A stretch of DNA of 6,839 bases from an uncultured bacterium (GTDB taxonomy: Bacteria > Planctomycetota > UBA8108), in the NCBI GenBank assembly GCA_913050545.1, contig CAJWZY010000119.1, positions 1-6,839 on the forward strand. Direction: 5' to 3'. Both the position numbers and the translations under genes were made by a program. Below, one piece after another: positions 1-5,870 of the stretch (its first letter is position 1; every line of letters starts with the position of its first letter). The notes under the pieces are model-generated. The model worked only from the letters and a program-made list of their open reading frames with translations, made no database searches and was not told the origin of the DNA.

Positions 1-8
1 AGGTGAGG

Positions 9-30
9 TGGCTGGCAGGAACGCCAGCCA
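9..30. other. Perfect 8-bp inverted repeat (hairpin) at the left edge
   Basis: TGGCTGGC (9-16) and GCCAGCCA (23-30) are exact reverse complements around a 6-base loop, and a G-T pair can extend the stem by one. No T-run follows, so it is not a classical intrinsic terminator. It could be a U-less terminator of a gene ending left of the window, or an RNA structure in its 3' end. No upstream gene can be recognised in the first 60 bases. Confidence 0.45.
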
Positions 31-63
31 TGGTTCGCCGGGAGAATATTATGCCTGCCGGTC

Positions 64-91
64 TAAAGTCCCGGCTGAGATATACCGATAA
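64..91 (+). promoter_or_regulatory. Predicted sigma-28 (FliA/SigD) promoter upstream of the sigma factor gene
   Basis: TAAAGTCC (64-71) and ACCGATAA (84-91) match the enteric sigma-28 consensus TAAAGTTT / GCCGATAA at 6 of 8 and 7 of 8 positions. The spacer is 12 bp where 11 is usual. Transcription would begin near position 98 and give a leader of about 70 nt. The gene downstream encodes a sigma factor of the class that recognises this motif, so positive autoregulation is the simple reading. The match is seen in the sequence; the function is inferred. Confidence 0.6.
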
Positions 92-100
92 ATGTTCGAT

Positions 101-116
101 GGCGGGCAGTCCCGCC
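101..116 (+). other. GC-only hairpin at the predicted 5' end of the fliA transcript
   Basis: GGCGGG (101-106) and CCCGCC (111-116) pair perfectly around the tetraloop CAGT. The stem begins a few bases after the predicted sigma-28 start site (about 98), so it would cap the 5' end of the mRNA. No T-run follows, so termination is unlikely. A stabilising or regulatory role is possible. Confidence 0.45.
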
Positions 117-139
117 CAAGTTAGATTCTGTGCGTGAAG

Positions 140-182
140 GATGCACGCAAGAAGAAGGTTGATGCAGATGCGCAAGAAGGTT
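140..182 (+). repeat. Imperfect tandem duplication over the fliA start region
   Basis: The unit beginning GATGCA and ending AAGAAGGTT occurs at 140-160 and again, slightly altered, at 161-182. Each copy carries an ATG and an SD-like AAGAAGG. The first copy's AAGAAGG (152-158) serves as ribosome binding site for the second copy's ATGs (162, 168). The two copies stay in the same reading frame. Confidence 0.5.
152..158 (+). promoter_or_regulatory. Ribosome binding site deciding the fliA start
   Basis: AAGAAGG lies 9 nt before ATG 168 and 3 nt before ATG 162. The alternative ATG at 141 has GTGAAGG touching it with no spacing, which makes it a poor start. The 9-nt spacing favours 168. Confidence 0.45.
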
Positions 183-944
183 GATCCGGCGGATATTGCG
201 ATGTGGCGGGAGTTCAAACGAACGAACGACCTCTGCCTCCGCAATACCCTGATCGAGAAGTACCTCCCACTGGTCAGGTACATTGCCGAGAGAGTACTCT
301 CGAAGTTGCCCCAGAGCATCCAGCTGGATGACCTGCAGAGTGCCGGGGTCCTCGGGCTCATGGACGCAGTGCGGGGATACGACCCGGAACGGGGCGTGAA
401 GTTCGAGACCTATTGCACGACGAGAATCCGGGGAGCCATCCTGGATGAGCTCCGTGCGACTGACTGGGTGCCGAGAATCGTTCGCAGCAAGGCCAACAAG
501 ATCGACAAGACCTTCAAGGTGCTCGAGGTTCAGCTCGGCCGCAACCCATCTGAAATAGAGATGGCCGCCGAGCTGGATATAAGTCTCCCGGAGTACCAGG
601 AGATGGCCCGGGAAGCCACCGCGACCACGATGACCAGCCTGACGACCGACAGTCGCGAGGATGATGGGTCCAAATCGCTGCGCAAGGTCGACCTCCTTGA
701 GGACAAGAAGGGGCTGAACCCCGAGGTCGAGTTCAAAAAGAAGGAAGTTACCGAGTTCATCACGCGCGGCCTCAACCGCAAGGAACGGCTGATCATTATC
801 CTGTACTACTACGAAGAGCTGACCATGCGTGAGATCGGCGAGACCTTGAGCCTCTCGGAGTCGAGAGTCTGCCAGCTCCACTCGCGGATCCTTATCCGCC
901 TCAAGAGCCAGCTGCAGAATGTCCAGACAGAGCTCCTGTCATAG
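168..944 (+). CDS. fliA: FliA/WhiG/SigD-family RNA polymerase sigma factor (sigma-28)
   Basis: This is a group 3 sigma factor that directs RNA polymerase to flagellar late-gene promoters in most bacteria; in actinomycetes the WhiG homologue controls sporulation. Numbered from ATG 141, region 2 spans about 35-112, including DDLQSAG, GLMDAVRGYDPERG, FETYCTTRIRGAILDELR and the family-typical DWVPR. Region 3 spans about 115-170. Region 4 has its helix-turn-helix at about 211-255 (LTMREIGETLSLSESRVCQLHS). Starting at 168 gives 258 residues, close to B. subtilis SigD, and the first aligned residues then match SigD spacing. ATGs at 141 and 162 remain possible. A sigma-28-like promoter lies at 64-91. 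No anti-sigma factor (FlgM) or flagellar gene is visible in the window. Family assignment is firm; the flagellar regulon is inferred. Confidence 0.93.
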   Translation: MRKKVDPADIAMWREFKRTNDLCLRNTLIEKYLPLVRYIAERVLSKLPQSIQLDDLQSAGVLGLMDAVRGYDPERGVKFETYCTTRIRGAILDELRATDWVPRIVRSKANKIDKTFKVLEVQLGRNPSEIEMAAELDISLPEYQEMAREATATTMTSLTTDSREDDGSKSLRKVDLLEDKKGLNPEVEFKKKEVTEFITRGLNRKERLIIILYYYEELTMREIGETLSLSESRVCQLHSRILIRLKSQLQNVQTELLS

Positions 945-986
945 GTGGTTGCCCCAGGGCGGCTATATCAGCCTGTAGAGCACCTG

Positions 987-1024
987 GTTCCCCGGTATCA
1001 GCTTTGTTCCCCGGTATCAGCTTC
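987..1024. repeat. 19-bp tandem duplication at the 3' end of larC
   Basis: GTTCCCCGGTATCAGCTTT (987-1005) is followed directly by a copy differing only in the last base (1006-1024). Because 19 is not a multiple of three, the second copy met by the minus-strand ribosome is read in a shifted frame. It yields the larC stop codon (TGA, complement of 998-1000). Confidence 0.85.
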
Positions 1025-2314
1025 TGTGCCGCGGTGAAAGATCTCCAGTGCGAGGCGGTGGAGCTCCTTGAGCGGCAACCCTGAGCTGGCCGCGGCGCGC
1101 TTCAGGTCTTCAAACTCCGGCGAGGCGCCGACCTGTTCTCCCCCGTGCCGGGCGATCTTGATGCGTATCTTTCCCCAGGGAGCCTCGATCTCCTCGGTTT
1201 CTCTTTCGAGGACGACTCTCTCGGTCTCGGTTCTTCTGACCCCGATCGTCGTGCTCTCGCAGAAGAGCGTGTGGGTGATCTCTTGCTCTCGCTCCAGGGG
1301 CGCTATGATGGTGAGCTTGTGGGCCGGCCGGCTTTTTTTCATGAGGATCGGGCTTACGCTGACGTCGAGCGCGCCTTCTTCAAGCAGGCGGTCCATCAGG
1401 TGTCCGATCCACTCCGAGCTCATGTCATCTATGTTGGTCTCCAGCAGGAGGACGCGGTCTCTGCCGGCCGCGGCCTCTTCCCGCTCGCCAAGAAAAACCC
1501 TCAGGGCGTTGGGCGTGGTTCCCTGTCTCTCATCGCCGGCGCCGAATCCAGTGGCGGTGACCTGCAGCGGTGGCATGGTACCGAAGTCCTTAGCCAGGGT
1601 GGTCATCAACGCGGCCCCGGTGGGGGTCGTGAGCTCAGCTCCACTATCGACCTGCCGGATGGGGAATCCCCTGAGCAGGTTCGCAGTGGCCGGGGCAGGA
1701 AGAGGCATGCGGCCATGGGCTCCCTCTACAAAGCCTGTTCCTACGGTAATCGGCGCGCAGTAGACCTCTTCGATTCCAAGTAACTCCAGGGCGAGGCAGC
1801 TTCCGACAATGTCCACGATCGAGTCGACTGCTCCGACTTCATGAAAATGGACATCTTCAATGTCTACACCGTGGACCCCGGCTTCAACTTCACCGAGACG
1901 GGTAAAAACCGCTTTTGCGTTTTTCACCACGGCTTGTGGAAGGCTGCTGGCTTCGATCAGGCTGGTGATGGCACCCAGGGAGCGGTGGTCTGCGTCCCTG
2001 GATTCTGGCGTGCTGCCGGGATGTGAGTGTGAGTGCGAGTGCGAGTGAGAGTGCTCATGGTTGTGTTCATGTGAATGCTGGTGGTCCGGGGCCTTTTCAG
2101 CAACCTGGTCACGCCCATCAACGACGACTCGAACCCTCGTACACTGGAAGGCTCCCCGGAGTACTTTCTCCTCTTCGATGGAGTAGCCGTCGAGATCGAG
2201 GCCGAGCAGGCCTTTTCGGAGCTCATCAAGGCAGAGCCCTGCATCGACGAGGGATCCCAGGGTCATGTCTCCGCTGCAGCCATTGAAGGGTTGGAAGTAA
2301 GCGATTCTGGTCAT
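998..2314 (-). CDS. larC: LarC, nickel-pincer cofactor biosynthesis (nickel insertion) protein, one-frame form
   Basis: LarC (formerly DUF111) is the CTP-dependent cytoplasmic cyclometallase that puts nickel into the pyridinium dithiocarboxylate cofactor of lactate racemase LarA and related epimerases. The protein opens with YFQPFNGCSGDMTLGSLVDAG, the usual N-terminal box. It carries the signature DVHFHEVGAVDSIVDIVG at 154-171 and TPTGAALM at 230-237. The C-terminal LarC2 part starts near 286 (ETNIDDMSSEW, then PILMKKSRPAHKL). Residues 78-98 have histidine at every second position (11 in all), a probable nickel store; this insertion explains the 438-residue length. In Lactobacillus plantarum larC1 and larC2 are joined by programmed frameshifting, but here one frame covers both. 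The family's usual Asp at position 8 appears to be Gln. No larA, larB or larE is in the window. The start is set by the conserved N-terminus; no strong ribosome binding site precedes it. Confidence 0.95.
   Translation of the reverse strand: MTRIAYFQPFNGCSGDMTLGSLVDAGLCLDELRKGLLGLDLDGYSIEEEKVLRGAFQCTRVRVVVDGRDQVAEKAPDHQHSHEHNHEHSHSHSHSHSHPGSTPESRDADHRSLGAITSLIEASSLPQAVVKNAKAVFTRLGEVEAGVHGVDIEDVHFHEVGAVDSIVDIVGSCLALELLGIEEVYCAPITVGTGFVEGAHGRMPLPAPATANLLRGFPIRQVDSGAELTTPTGAALMTTLAKDFGTMPPLQVTATGFGAGDERQGTTPNALRVFLGEREEAAAGRDRVLLLETNIDDMSSEWIGHLMDRLLEEGALDVSVSPILMKKSRPAHKLTIIAPLEREQEITHTLFCESTTIGVRRTETERVVLERETEEIEAPWGKIRIKIARHGGEQVGASPEFEDLKRAAASSGLPLKELHRLALEIFHRGTEADTGEQS
2021..2083 (-). repeat. 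Hexamer-type repeat encoding the LarC poly-His tract
   Basis: On the + strand, units such as GTGAGT and GCGAGT recur every 6 bases, cleanest at 2023-2052 and more degenerate up to 2083. On the minus strand they encode alternating His and Ser/Glu/Asn/Gln at LarC residues 78-98. Such repeats change length easily by slippage, and 6-bp steps keep the reading frame. Confidence 0.8.
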
Positions 2315-2546
2315 TTGTTCTGTTGGCAGGTGTTTGAGGACCCTTGAAAGCCAGCTATGAATGTATCTGCTTGGCGCACTTTCTCAAGCTGAAGTATACT
2401 GTTGTAGGCGGGGTTTTGGGGGGGCAGAGACCAGATTCTCGCGGGCATTGTAGAAGTGCTTTACTGCCCGTGTGTGCTGGGTGTGACTGTTTTATTAAGT
2501 TTTTGTTAGAGGTGCTGTTATGTCTGCCGGCCTGACCTGTGCAGCC

Positions 2547-2576
2547 TTGACAGGGTTAAAGTGGCATGTCTATAAT
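2547..2576 (+). promoter_or_regulatory. Perfect-consensus sigma-70 promoter
   Basis: TTGACA (2547-2552) and TATAAT (2571-2576) both match the housekeeping consensus exactly, with an 18-bp spacer (17 is optimal). Transcription should start near 2583 and run into the HEAT-repeat gene at 2900, leaving a leader of about 315 nt. The match suggests strong housekeeping-type expression, unlike the sigma-28 motif at the left edge. Confidence 0.75.
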
Positions 2577-2710
2577 CTTTAGGTTGAGATTCCGGTAATA
2601 ACAGGATTCTTTACCCTGCTTCCTTGATCCAAGCGACCTCGCCGGAAAGATTTTCGAGGAAAACCAAGTGGGACCTCGAAGTCGATAATGTCTGATCCAG
2701 GTGTTGGTAT

Positions 2711-2731
2711 ATCAATCATCGTATGATTGGT
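2711..2731 (+). other. Inverted repeat in the HEAT-gene leader
   Basis: ATCAATCAT (2711-2719) can pair with ATGATTGGT (2723-2731) over a 3-base gap, with eight Watson-Crick pairs and one G-T pair. It lies within the long leader, about 130 nt after the predicted transcription start. It could be an operator for a dimeric repressor or a small RNA hairpin. No T-run follows. Confidence 0.4.
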
Positions 2732-2880
2732 AATGACAAGTGCTTAATTACTTACTGGTTTGGCGCTGGGTCATAATCCTTAAATGAAATTGGTTTGTCG
2801 ATAATCGAGATTTGAAGGTCTTGATTTGAGGGTTTTTGTACAGGTCCTCGAGAAAGTCCCGGTGTCTCGTTGGCAGAATG

Positions 2881-2888
2881 AAGAAAGG
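2881..2888 (+). promoter_or_regulatory. Ribosome binding site of the HEAT-repeat gene
   Basis: AAGAAAGG lies 11 nt before ATG 2900, rather far but usable. An in-frame TGA at 2879-2881 excludes any earlier start, so ATG 2900 is the only upstream ATG that keeps the signal peptide. Confidence 0.5.
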
Positions 2889-2899
2889 TTTTCACGGCT

Positions 2900-5248
2900 A
2901 TGTCGTGTAAGAAACTGAACTCTTGCGATCCTAAGTTCCCGTTGGCCCTCAAAAGCCTTTTAATCCTCGGCCTGCTGGCCATCCCCTTTTCCGGCGTCAA
3001 AGCCCAGGACGAAGATGGAGGCTTCCTGAAGGAGGGCTTCTCCAAGTTCCAGGAAGGCGACCTTGATGGCGCCATCGCCGGGTTTGAGAAGGCGTTTGCT
3101 GAGAACCCTTCGAATGACCAGGTTACCGATTTTGTCGAGCGGGCAACGGTTGCCAAGATCTACCGCATGGTTCGCAGCAAGAACCCCAGGGTGTCTGGTA
3201 TCGGCGTTGAGCTCCTGAGAATTTCCACCCTGGTTATTTCCCAGCGTGGTGAAGACAGCGAGGTCCTGAAGGCAGCAGTTGATACGGTTCTCCAGAGCGA
3301 GAACGAGCAACAGCTGAGGTACAAGATCCAGTACGCCTATCAACTCGGCCGCAACCTTGTGCCGCTGTTGATTCCCTATCTTGGCGATGGAGAAATTGCC
3401 GTGCGGGCGCTGGTGATGAACTGGATTACCCGTATCGGAGTCGACGCCCTGCCTCCCCTGGTGGCGGCCTCGAAGCATTCCGATGGCCGGATCCGTACGA
3501 ACATTGCTGCCCTGCTGGGCGCGCGGTCGCTGAGACATGCCTATTCCCTGGGTTATCTCAAGGCCATGGTAGAGACCGATGAGCTCAAGGAGGTGCGGGA
3601 CGAAGCCGCCAACTCCCTGAACGCCATCCTTGCCGACCTTGATGGGTCAGGCACTGTTGATGCGGCCAAGGCCTATTTCCTCGGCCAGGCTCGCGAGTTC
3701 TATCTCAAGCCGTACCGGAATCCTTTCGACAACAGGAAATATTCCCCCATGGTCTACGAGCTCCAGGATGGACAGGTCGTAGGTACCAGGGTGGCGTCCT
3801 TCCAGGTCAGTGAAGTGATGGCTTCCCAGTGCCTGCTGGAGGCGCTTCGCCTCGACCCCTCCTTCACCGCCGCGCGGGTTTACACGCTCTGTAACGATGC
3901 CGCCCGTCTGGCTGAGTACGATGAGAATGAGAGATGGTATTCACAGCAGGATGAGTTCGAAGATGTGAAGGCTGTGCTTTCCGGCCAGAAGGCTTATACC
4001 AACCTGGTGTTGAGGAATCGCCAGCTTTCGGCGCCGGCATCGGTTCTTTATGCCGCGATCGGCCAGGCGGCCCTTGATGGTCGTGGTGAGGTGGCTCGCA
4101 CCCTGATTCGCGCCGCCCATACCATCGGCCTGCGTGGCGAAGTTCCCGCTGCTCTTGTCGAGGCTCTTGAGGATGAGAATTCCCGCCTCGTACGCGTTGC
4201 AGCCGCTATTACGCTGGCTTACTGGAATCCCGAGTCCGGCTTTGATGCCGGCGAGCAGGTGATCTCCATTCTTGCCAACTCGGTTGTTCAGAGTGGTGTT
4301 CGCACTGTGGTCAAGGGAATGGGTAACAAGCCCCTTGCCAACCGCTTCGATGCGCTCTTTCGCAGCAAGCTCAACATGGAGAGTTATCTCCACGAGACGA
4401 ATGTCGAGGAGTTGCTTCACACGCTCAGAAAATCTCCCCCGGACATGGTCCTGGTGGATGAAGAGATCGGTTATGCCACGGTTGAGAGAGCCACCTCTCC
4501 GATCAATACAATTGTCAACGAGCTCAGAAAAGACTACAGGACAGTGGATGTTCCAGTGGTCGTTATCGTTGACCCCGGTCGTGAAGACAAGGCCAAGGAG
4601 GCCTACCAGAGCGACGAGCGGAAGGTCTGGGTCGTCGCTGCCAATATCGGTGCCGTGGCGCTTCAGAAAGCGGTGGTCGAGCCTATTTTCGAGGGTAAGG
4701 ATGATTCCAAGACCCTCGCGACCCGGCTGGCTTCCGAGGCAGCCCAGGCTCTTTCCTATCTCTCGTCGGTACGTACCGACATGCCGGTTTCCCAGGCGGT
4801 CAGCTCGCTGGGACAGGTCCTTACGAACAGGCCTGACAATGTCAGGATCCCCTGCCTCGAGGCGCTGGGTCATCTGAGGGCGACTGGCCTTCTTGCCCAG
4901 GTTGCCCAGGTTTTTGCTAACCTGGACAATTCCGCAGCCGTTCGGAAGGCTGCCATGACTGCCGTGGGCAAGGCCCTGTCGGCCTCTGATAAAGCCTCTG
5001 ACGATGTCCTCCTGATCATCAAGAAGGGTTGCATTGAGAGCAACCCGGGTATCCGCCAGGCGGCCTGGATTGCCTTCGGGCGTTCCGGCGCGAGCGCGGA
5101 AGACCACCTTGCCCTGATTCAGAGCAAGGCTTCCGGAGTTGCTGCTGCGGAGGAAGACCCTGCAGATGCCCCGGATGATGACGCGGATCCGGCTGGAGAT
5201 GCCTCGGCTGAAGAGCCTGCCAGTGACGACCTTATAGACGATTTCTGA
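2900..5248 (+). CDS. Exported HEAT/TPR repeat protein with a degenerate receiver-like domain
   Basis: No named family is recognised. Residues 1-35 form a Sec signal peptide: Lys-containing start, hydrophobic core LLILGLLAIPF, cleavage after VKA35. A TPR-like pair of helices follows (41-80; EGDLDGAIAGFEKAFAENP). Alpha-helical HEAT-like repeats cover about 85-245, 365-475 and 605-745. An EF-hand-like loop, DLDGSGTVDAAK, sits at 246-257; its last position is Lys instead of the usual Glu. Residues 470-597 resemble a response-regulator receiver domain, with PPDMVLVD (Asp520 at the phosphoacceptor place) and VPVVVIVD. The acidic pair, the Thr/Ser and the Lys of active receivers are missing. The tail from 749 is strongly acidic and low in complexity. 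There is no transmembrane segment after the signal peptide, so the protein is probably periplasmic or surface-exposed. The next gene starts 7 bp later. A scaffold or binding role is inferred. Confidence 0.85.
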   Translation: MSCKKLNSCDPKFPLALKSLLILGLLAIPFSGVKAQDEDGGFLKEGFSKFQEGDLDGAIAGFEKAFAENPSNDQVTDFVERATVAKIYRMVRSKNPRVSGIGVELLRISTLVISQRGEDSEVLKAAVDTVLQSENEQQLRYKIQYAYQLGRNLVPLLIPYLGDGEIAVRALVMNWITRIGVDALPPLVAASKHSDGRIRTNIAALLGARSLRHAYSLGYLKAMVETDELKEVRDEAANSLNAILADLDGSGTVDAAKAYFLGQAREFYLKPYRNPFDNRKYSPMVYELQDGQVVGTRVASFQVSEVMASQCLLEALRLDPSFTAARVYTLCNDAARLAEYDENERWYSQQDEFEDVKAVLSGQKAYTNLVLRNRQLSAPASVLYAAIGQAALDGRGEVARTLIRAAHTIGLRGEVPAALVEALEDENSRLVRVAAAITLAYWNPESGFDAGEQVISILANSVVQSGVRTVVKGMGNKPLANRFDALFRSKLNMESYLHETNVEELLHTLRKSPPDMVLVDEEIGYATVERATSPINTIVNELRKDYRTVDVPVVVIVDPGREDKAKEAYQSDERKVWVVAANIGAVALQKAVVEPIFEGKDDSKTLATRLASEAAQALSYLSSVRTDMPVSQAVSSLGQVLTNRPDNVRIPCLEALGHLRATGLLAQVAQVFANLDNSAAVRKAAMTAVGKALSASDKASDDVLLIIKKGCIESNPGIRQAAWIAFGRSGASAEDHLALIQSKASGVAAAEEDPADAPDDDADPAGDASAEEPASDDLIDDF

Positions 5249-5255
5249 TTGAACC

Positions 5256-5870
5256 TTGGCTCTTAAAACCTCCTGTCCCTGTTGCGGCAAGCTGTTTTCG
5301 GCTCCCGAGGAGTACGCGGGCAAAAAGACCAATTGCCCGAAGTGCGATCATCGGTTCGTGCTGAAGACCGAGGAGCAGGCTCTGCAGGAGGCGGCTGAGC
5401 TCGAGGCGAAGAAGCTGCAGCAGCTCGAGGACCGGCGGCGTATCGATTTGATTGAACGCCAGGAAAAGAAGAACCTCGATCGCCAGGCGGCGATGCCGTA
5501 TTACGAGAGGTTCCAGACAGGGACCCAGCCGGTGCGCAATTACGATCCGCGCTCGGGGCCGGGATTCCTGAGCCTGAGGTATCTCGCTGACCTGTTGTTG
5601 ATCGGGGCATACGCCGCTCTCCTGCTTTCGCTGACAGGTGTCGGGCTGTCGGTCTACCTGCAGGTAACCGGTGAGATCGGCTCAATTGTCATTCTCAGCC
5701 TCATCCTGATCGGCTGGGTGCTGGTGGGTGGTGTTCTGTTTCTGCTGTTGAAATATCTTGCGGAGCTGGCGTTATTGCTTGCCAGCCTCGGAGACCAGCA
5801 GAATGACGTTGTGCGGTTGCTGCTTGATTTACGGGTTAACACAGAGAAGAACCCGACTGAGGAGAGCTGA
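5256..5870 (+). CDS. Zinc-ribbon, coiled-coil, two-helix membrane protein (MJ0042-like), TTG start
   Basis: The N-terminus is an MJ0042-type zinc ribbon with CxxC pairs at Cys7/Cys10 and Cys27/Cys30. A charged helix rich in Glu, Lys and Gln follows (38-76), probably a coiled coil. Two hydrophobic segments (about 109-136 and 141-166) are separated by a very short turn. By the positive-inside rule both ends lie in the cytoplasm. The start must be TTG 5256: an in-frame TGA ends at 5252 and no ATG or GTG occurs before the zinc ribbon. The upstream stop codon is only 7 bp away and no strong ribosome binding site is seen, so translation is probably coupled to the HEAT gene. Such zinc-ribbon membrane proteins are common and uncharacterised in Planctomycetota. 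Function is unknown; a regulatory or assembly partner of the exported neighbour is possible. Confidence 0.85.
   Translation: MALKTSCPCCGKLFSAPEEYAGKKTNCPKCDHRFVLKTEEQALQEAAELEAKKLQQLEDRRRIDLIERQEKKNLDRQAAMPYYERFQTGTQPVRNYDPRSGPGFLSLRYLADLLLIGAYAALLLSLTGVGLSVYLQVTGEIGSIVILSLILIGWVLVGGVLFLLLKYLAELALLLASLGDQQNDVVRLLLDLRVNTEKNPTEES

Larger units (their letters stand above)
2315..2899. other. Divergent intergenic region between larC and the HEAT-repeat gene
   Basis: This 585-bp gap is more AT-rich than its flanks, especially from about 2480. It contains one excellent rightward promoter (2547-2576), a small hairpin (2711-2731), a run of seven G at 2418-2424 and a ribosome binding site near 2881. 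For larC the only leftward candidate I see is a -10-like TATACT (complement of 2393-2398) without a good -35. I recognise no RNA gene or riboswitch class. A 63-codon open frame at 2344-2535 shows no coding evidence. Confidence 0.6.

Noticed and set aside
1..91. Open frame from the left edge to the TAA at 89-91, as a possible C-terminus of an upstream gene
   Set aside because: The 29 visible codons match no known family and overlap the predicted promoter, so it cannot be told from chance.
63..881. Open frame of 272 codons on the minus strand opposite the sigma factor gene
   Set aside because: The plus strand encodes an unmistakable sigma factor; the antisense translation matches nothing I know.
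945..997. Searched for a bidirectional terminator between the convergent fliA and larC genes
   Set aside because: Only a weak 4-bp stem (961-973) without a T-run is present, so no terminator is called.
1068..1783. Two overlapping plus-strand open frames inside larC
   Set aside because: LarC motifs run unbroken on the minus strand across this stretch; the plus-strand products are low-complexity shadows.
2021..2083. Short repeats considered as a CRISPR array or protein-binding iterons
   Set aside because: The 6-bp period is simply the His-X dipeptide codon pattern of LarC; there are no spacers.
2401..2430. G-rich run (GGCGGGG, TTTT, GGGGGGG) considered as a G-quadruplex
   Set aside because: Only three clean runs of three or more G can be formed, one short of a standard intramolecular quadruplex.
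2344..2535. 63-codon plus-strand open frame in the divergent spacer
   Set aside because: There is no ribosome binding site and no recognisable domain, and it overlaps the likely larC promoter zone.
2752..3156. 134-codon minus-strand open frame across the start of the HEAT-repeat gene
   Set aside because: It is antisense to a convincing signal peptide and TPR region and has no domain of its own.
3941..5332. Long open frame (463 codons) on the minus strand opposite the HEAT-repeat gene
   Set aside because: It has no recognisable domain and lies antisense to a gene with a clear signal peptide and repeats; it is a by-product of GC-rich codon use.
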